Below are positions 11,686-12,502 of a stretch of DNA of 12,502 nucleotides, piece after piece. Origin of the DNA: JBAXQQ01 sp037131695 (GTDB lineage: Bacteria; Armatimonadota; Hebobacteria; CAIYQO01); the NCBI GenBank assembly GCA_964638715.1, contig CAZWZF010000092.1, forward strand, positions 1 to 12,502, in the 5' to 3' direction. The position numbers and the translations under genes are program-made. The notes under the pieces are model-generated. The model saw nothing but the letters and a program-made list of their open reading frames with translations. It made no database searches and was not told the DNA's origin. Each line of letters begins with the position of its first letter. Position 1 is the first letter of the stretch.

Positions 11686-12397
11686 ATTTCACTTCCAAAA
11701 TCTCTTTCCCAATCATAATTTTATCATCTTTAGCTAACAGATGACTGTTTATTAATCTGCCATTTACTATTGTACCGTTTGCACTTCCCTTATCTCTCAG
11801 CAACCATCCTTCCTCGGTCTGTACTATTTCCGCATGGTTGCGTGATATTTCAATGCCGGACAATATCACGGTATTAGAGGTGCTGCGGCCAAAGGTCATT
11901 CCGTCGGCAAGGGGAATCTCTTCATTCTTGTATATAATATAGCTAATCTGGCTTTTTTGCGAATTATTATGATTAAATGTTACTATTCTGCCGGTAATCG
12001 GATCACCGGGAAGCGGGGATACCTGGGGAATATTTGCTGCGTTTTCTGTGGTGATTTCTATTCCGCTGGTTTTTATATTTTCATCAGGATGTATCTCTAT
12101 TACAACTCCACCGACTGTTTGATATCCACGGTCGGCAATAAACTCGCGTAAATATTTTTCCAATTCAGCTATTAATTTGGGACCGAGTGTAACAAAGGTC
12201 TGGTTATCTGTTGGGGACACGAAAATTTTATAAAGGTTTGGTACGAATGTATTCGCAACACTAATGGTGCGGTTATCTTCTACCGCTCGGGTAAGTTTCT
12301 TCGCCAACTCAATCGGCTGCAGTGGAGCACGAAAAGCGCGGGAAAATATTCCCTCGACCATACCCTCTAATTTTTTCTCAAATTTAGAAAAAGACAT
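11684..12397 (-). CDS. DUF3662-FHA domain protein (FhaA-like)
   Basis: 237 residues. Residues 1-115 match the DUF3662 (FhaA N-terminal) domain: FEKKLEGMVEGIFSRAFRAPLQPIELAKKL and the following mixed alpha/beta part. A linker of about 35 residues leads to an FHA domain at 150-237, with GRS (170-172), SRNHAEI (185-191), GSANGT (204-209) and NG (212-213), so the phosphothreonine-binding residues are present. FHA domains read Ser/Thr kinase phosphorylation. In mycobacteria FhaA binds phosphorylated proteins of cell-wall synthesis, but here no kinase, FtsW or PBP gene is visible, so a cell-wall role is inference. No signal peptide or membrane helix is seen, so it is cytoplasmic. The start is firm because the DUF3662 motif begins at residue 6, yet no Shine-Dalgarno precedes it. 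It is convergent with the Ig-propeller gene and shares its terminator. Confidence 0.93.
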   Translation of the reverse strand: MSFSKFEKKLEGMVEGIFSRAFRAPLQPIELAKKLTRAVEDNRTISVANTFVPNLYKIFVSPTDNQTFVTLGPKLIAELEKYLREFIADRGYQTVGGVVIEIHPDENIKTSGIEITTENAANIPQVSPLPGDPITGRIVTFNHNNSQKSQISYIIYKNEEIPLADGMTFGRSTSNTVILSGIEISRNHAEIVQTEEGWLLRDKGSANGTIVNGRLINSHLLAKDDKIMIGKEILEVK

Positions 12398-12406
12398 AAT
12401 AAAACT

Positions 12407-12436
12407 ATTTTACTGTATTTTATCTAATTTTGAAAT
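12407..12436 (-). promoter_or_regulatory. Possible promoter of the FHA gene
   Basis: On the minus strand TAAAAT (12412-12407) lies nine bases before the ATG at 12397, with ATTTCA (12436-12431) 18 bases further upstream. A second TAAAAT lies at 12422-12417. From the nearer box the transcript would have a leader of only a few bases; from the farther one about a dozen, in either case without a Shine-Dalgarno. The region is A+T-rich, so chance matches are likely. The remaining bases to 12502 show no gene or clear element. Confidence 0.3.
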
Positions 12437-12502
12437 AGGGATACGATAAAAGTAACTACTCAGTTTCGTCAGACTAATTTATAAAAAAAGACTTTTGTGC
12501 AA

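Noticed and set aside
12264..12449. Open frame of 61 codons on the plus strand
   Set aside because: It is antisense to the well-conserved DUF3662 start of the FHA gene and has no supporting features.

Overview
The window is a compact bacterial segment of moderately A+T-rich DNA. It holds six complete protein genes and one gene cut by the left edge, with short intergenic gaps and no RNA genes, transposases, CRISPR arrays or phage genes. At least five of the seven proteins begin with a Sec signal peptide, so this is a cell-envelope and secretion region. The DUF3662-FHA protein, the PD40 propeller joined to a CARDB-like C-terminal domain, and the CBM9/GH99-like protein together remind me of Armatimonadota or a neighbouring uncultured phylum. 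That assignment is an inference from remembered family distribution, not something I could test.

Layout. On the minus strand (347-1 <- 1047-349 <- 2443-1058) lies a tight three-gene operon: a TolB-like PD40 propeller protein, a small secreted helical protein, and a secreted protein that runs off the left edge. It is divergent from a plus-strand gene at 2655-3779 that fuses a J-like domain without HPD, TPR-like helices and five membrane helices. The 211-base divergent control region holds palindromes, an A10 tract and face-to-face promoters. The gap at 3780-3945 is filled with three kinds of short tandem repeat, followed by an unusual Shine-Dalgarno/hairpin/TTG arrangement that starts a 940-residue secreted CBM9/degenerate-GH99-like protein (3946-6768). 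A biosynthetic-type alanine racemase with an insertion follows 39 bases later (6808-8013). A perfect extended -10 promoter then drives an 1153-residue secreted protein with six invasin-type Ig-like modules and a C-terminal beta-propeller (8104-11565). A bidirectional terminator and a second copy of the heptamer repeat pair separate it from the convergent DUF3662-FHA gene (12397-11684).

How the genes may work together. Alanine racemase supplies D-alanine for peptidoglycan. The FHA protein may read Ser/Thr phosphorylation near the cell-wall machinery, as FhaA does in actinobacteria. The Ig/propeller, CBM9/GH99-like and PD40 proteins look like exported surface or carbohydrate-binding proteins. 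No complete enzyme pathway, defence system or secretion apparatus is present, and the idea of one coordinated system is not shown by the sequence.

The points most worth a second look are the hairpin between ribosome-binding site and TTG start at 3911-3948, the GH99-like domain whose signature acidic residues are replaced, the paired heptamer repeats in two gaps in opposite orientation, the Ig-propeller fusion, and two genes that appear to be read from nearly leaderless transcripts.
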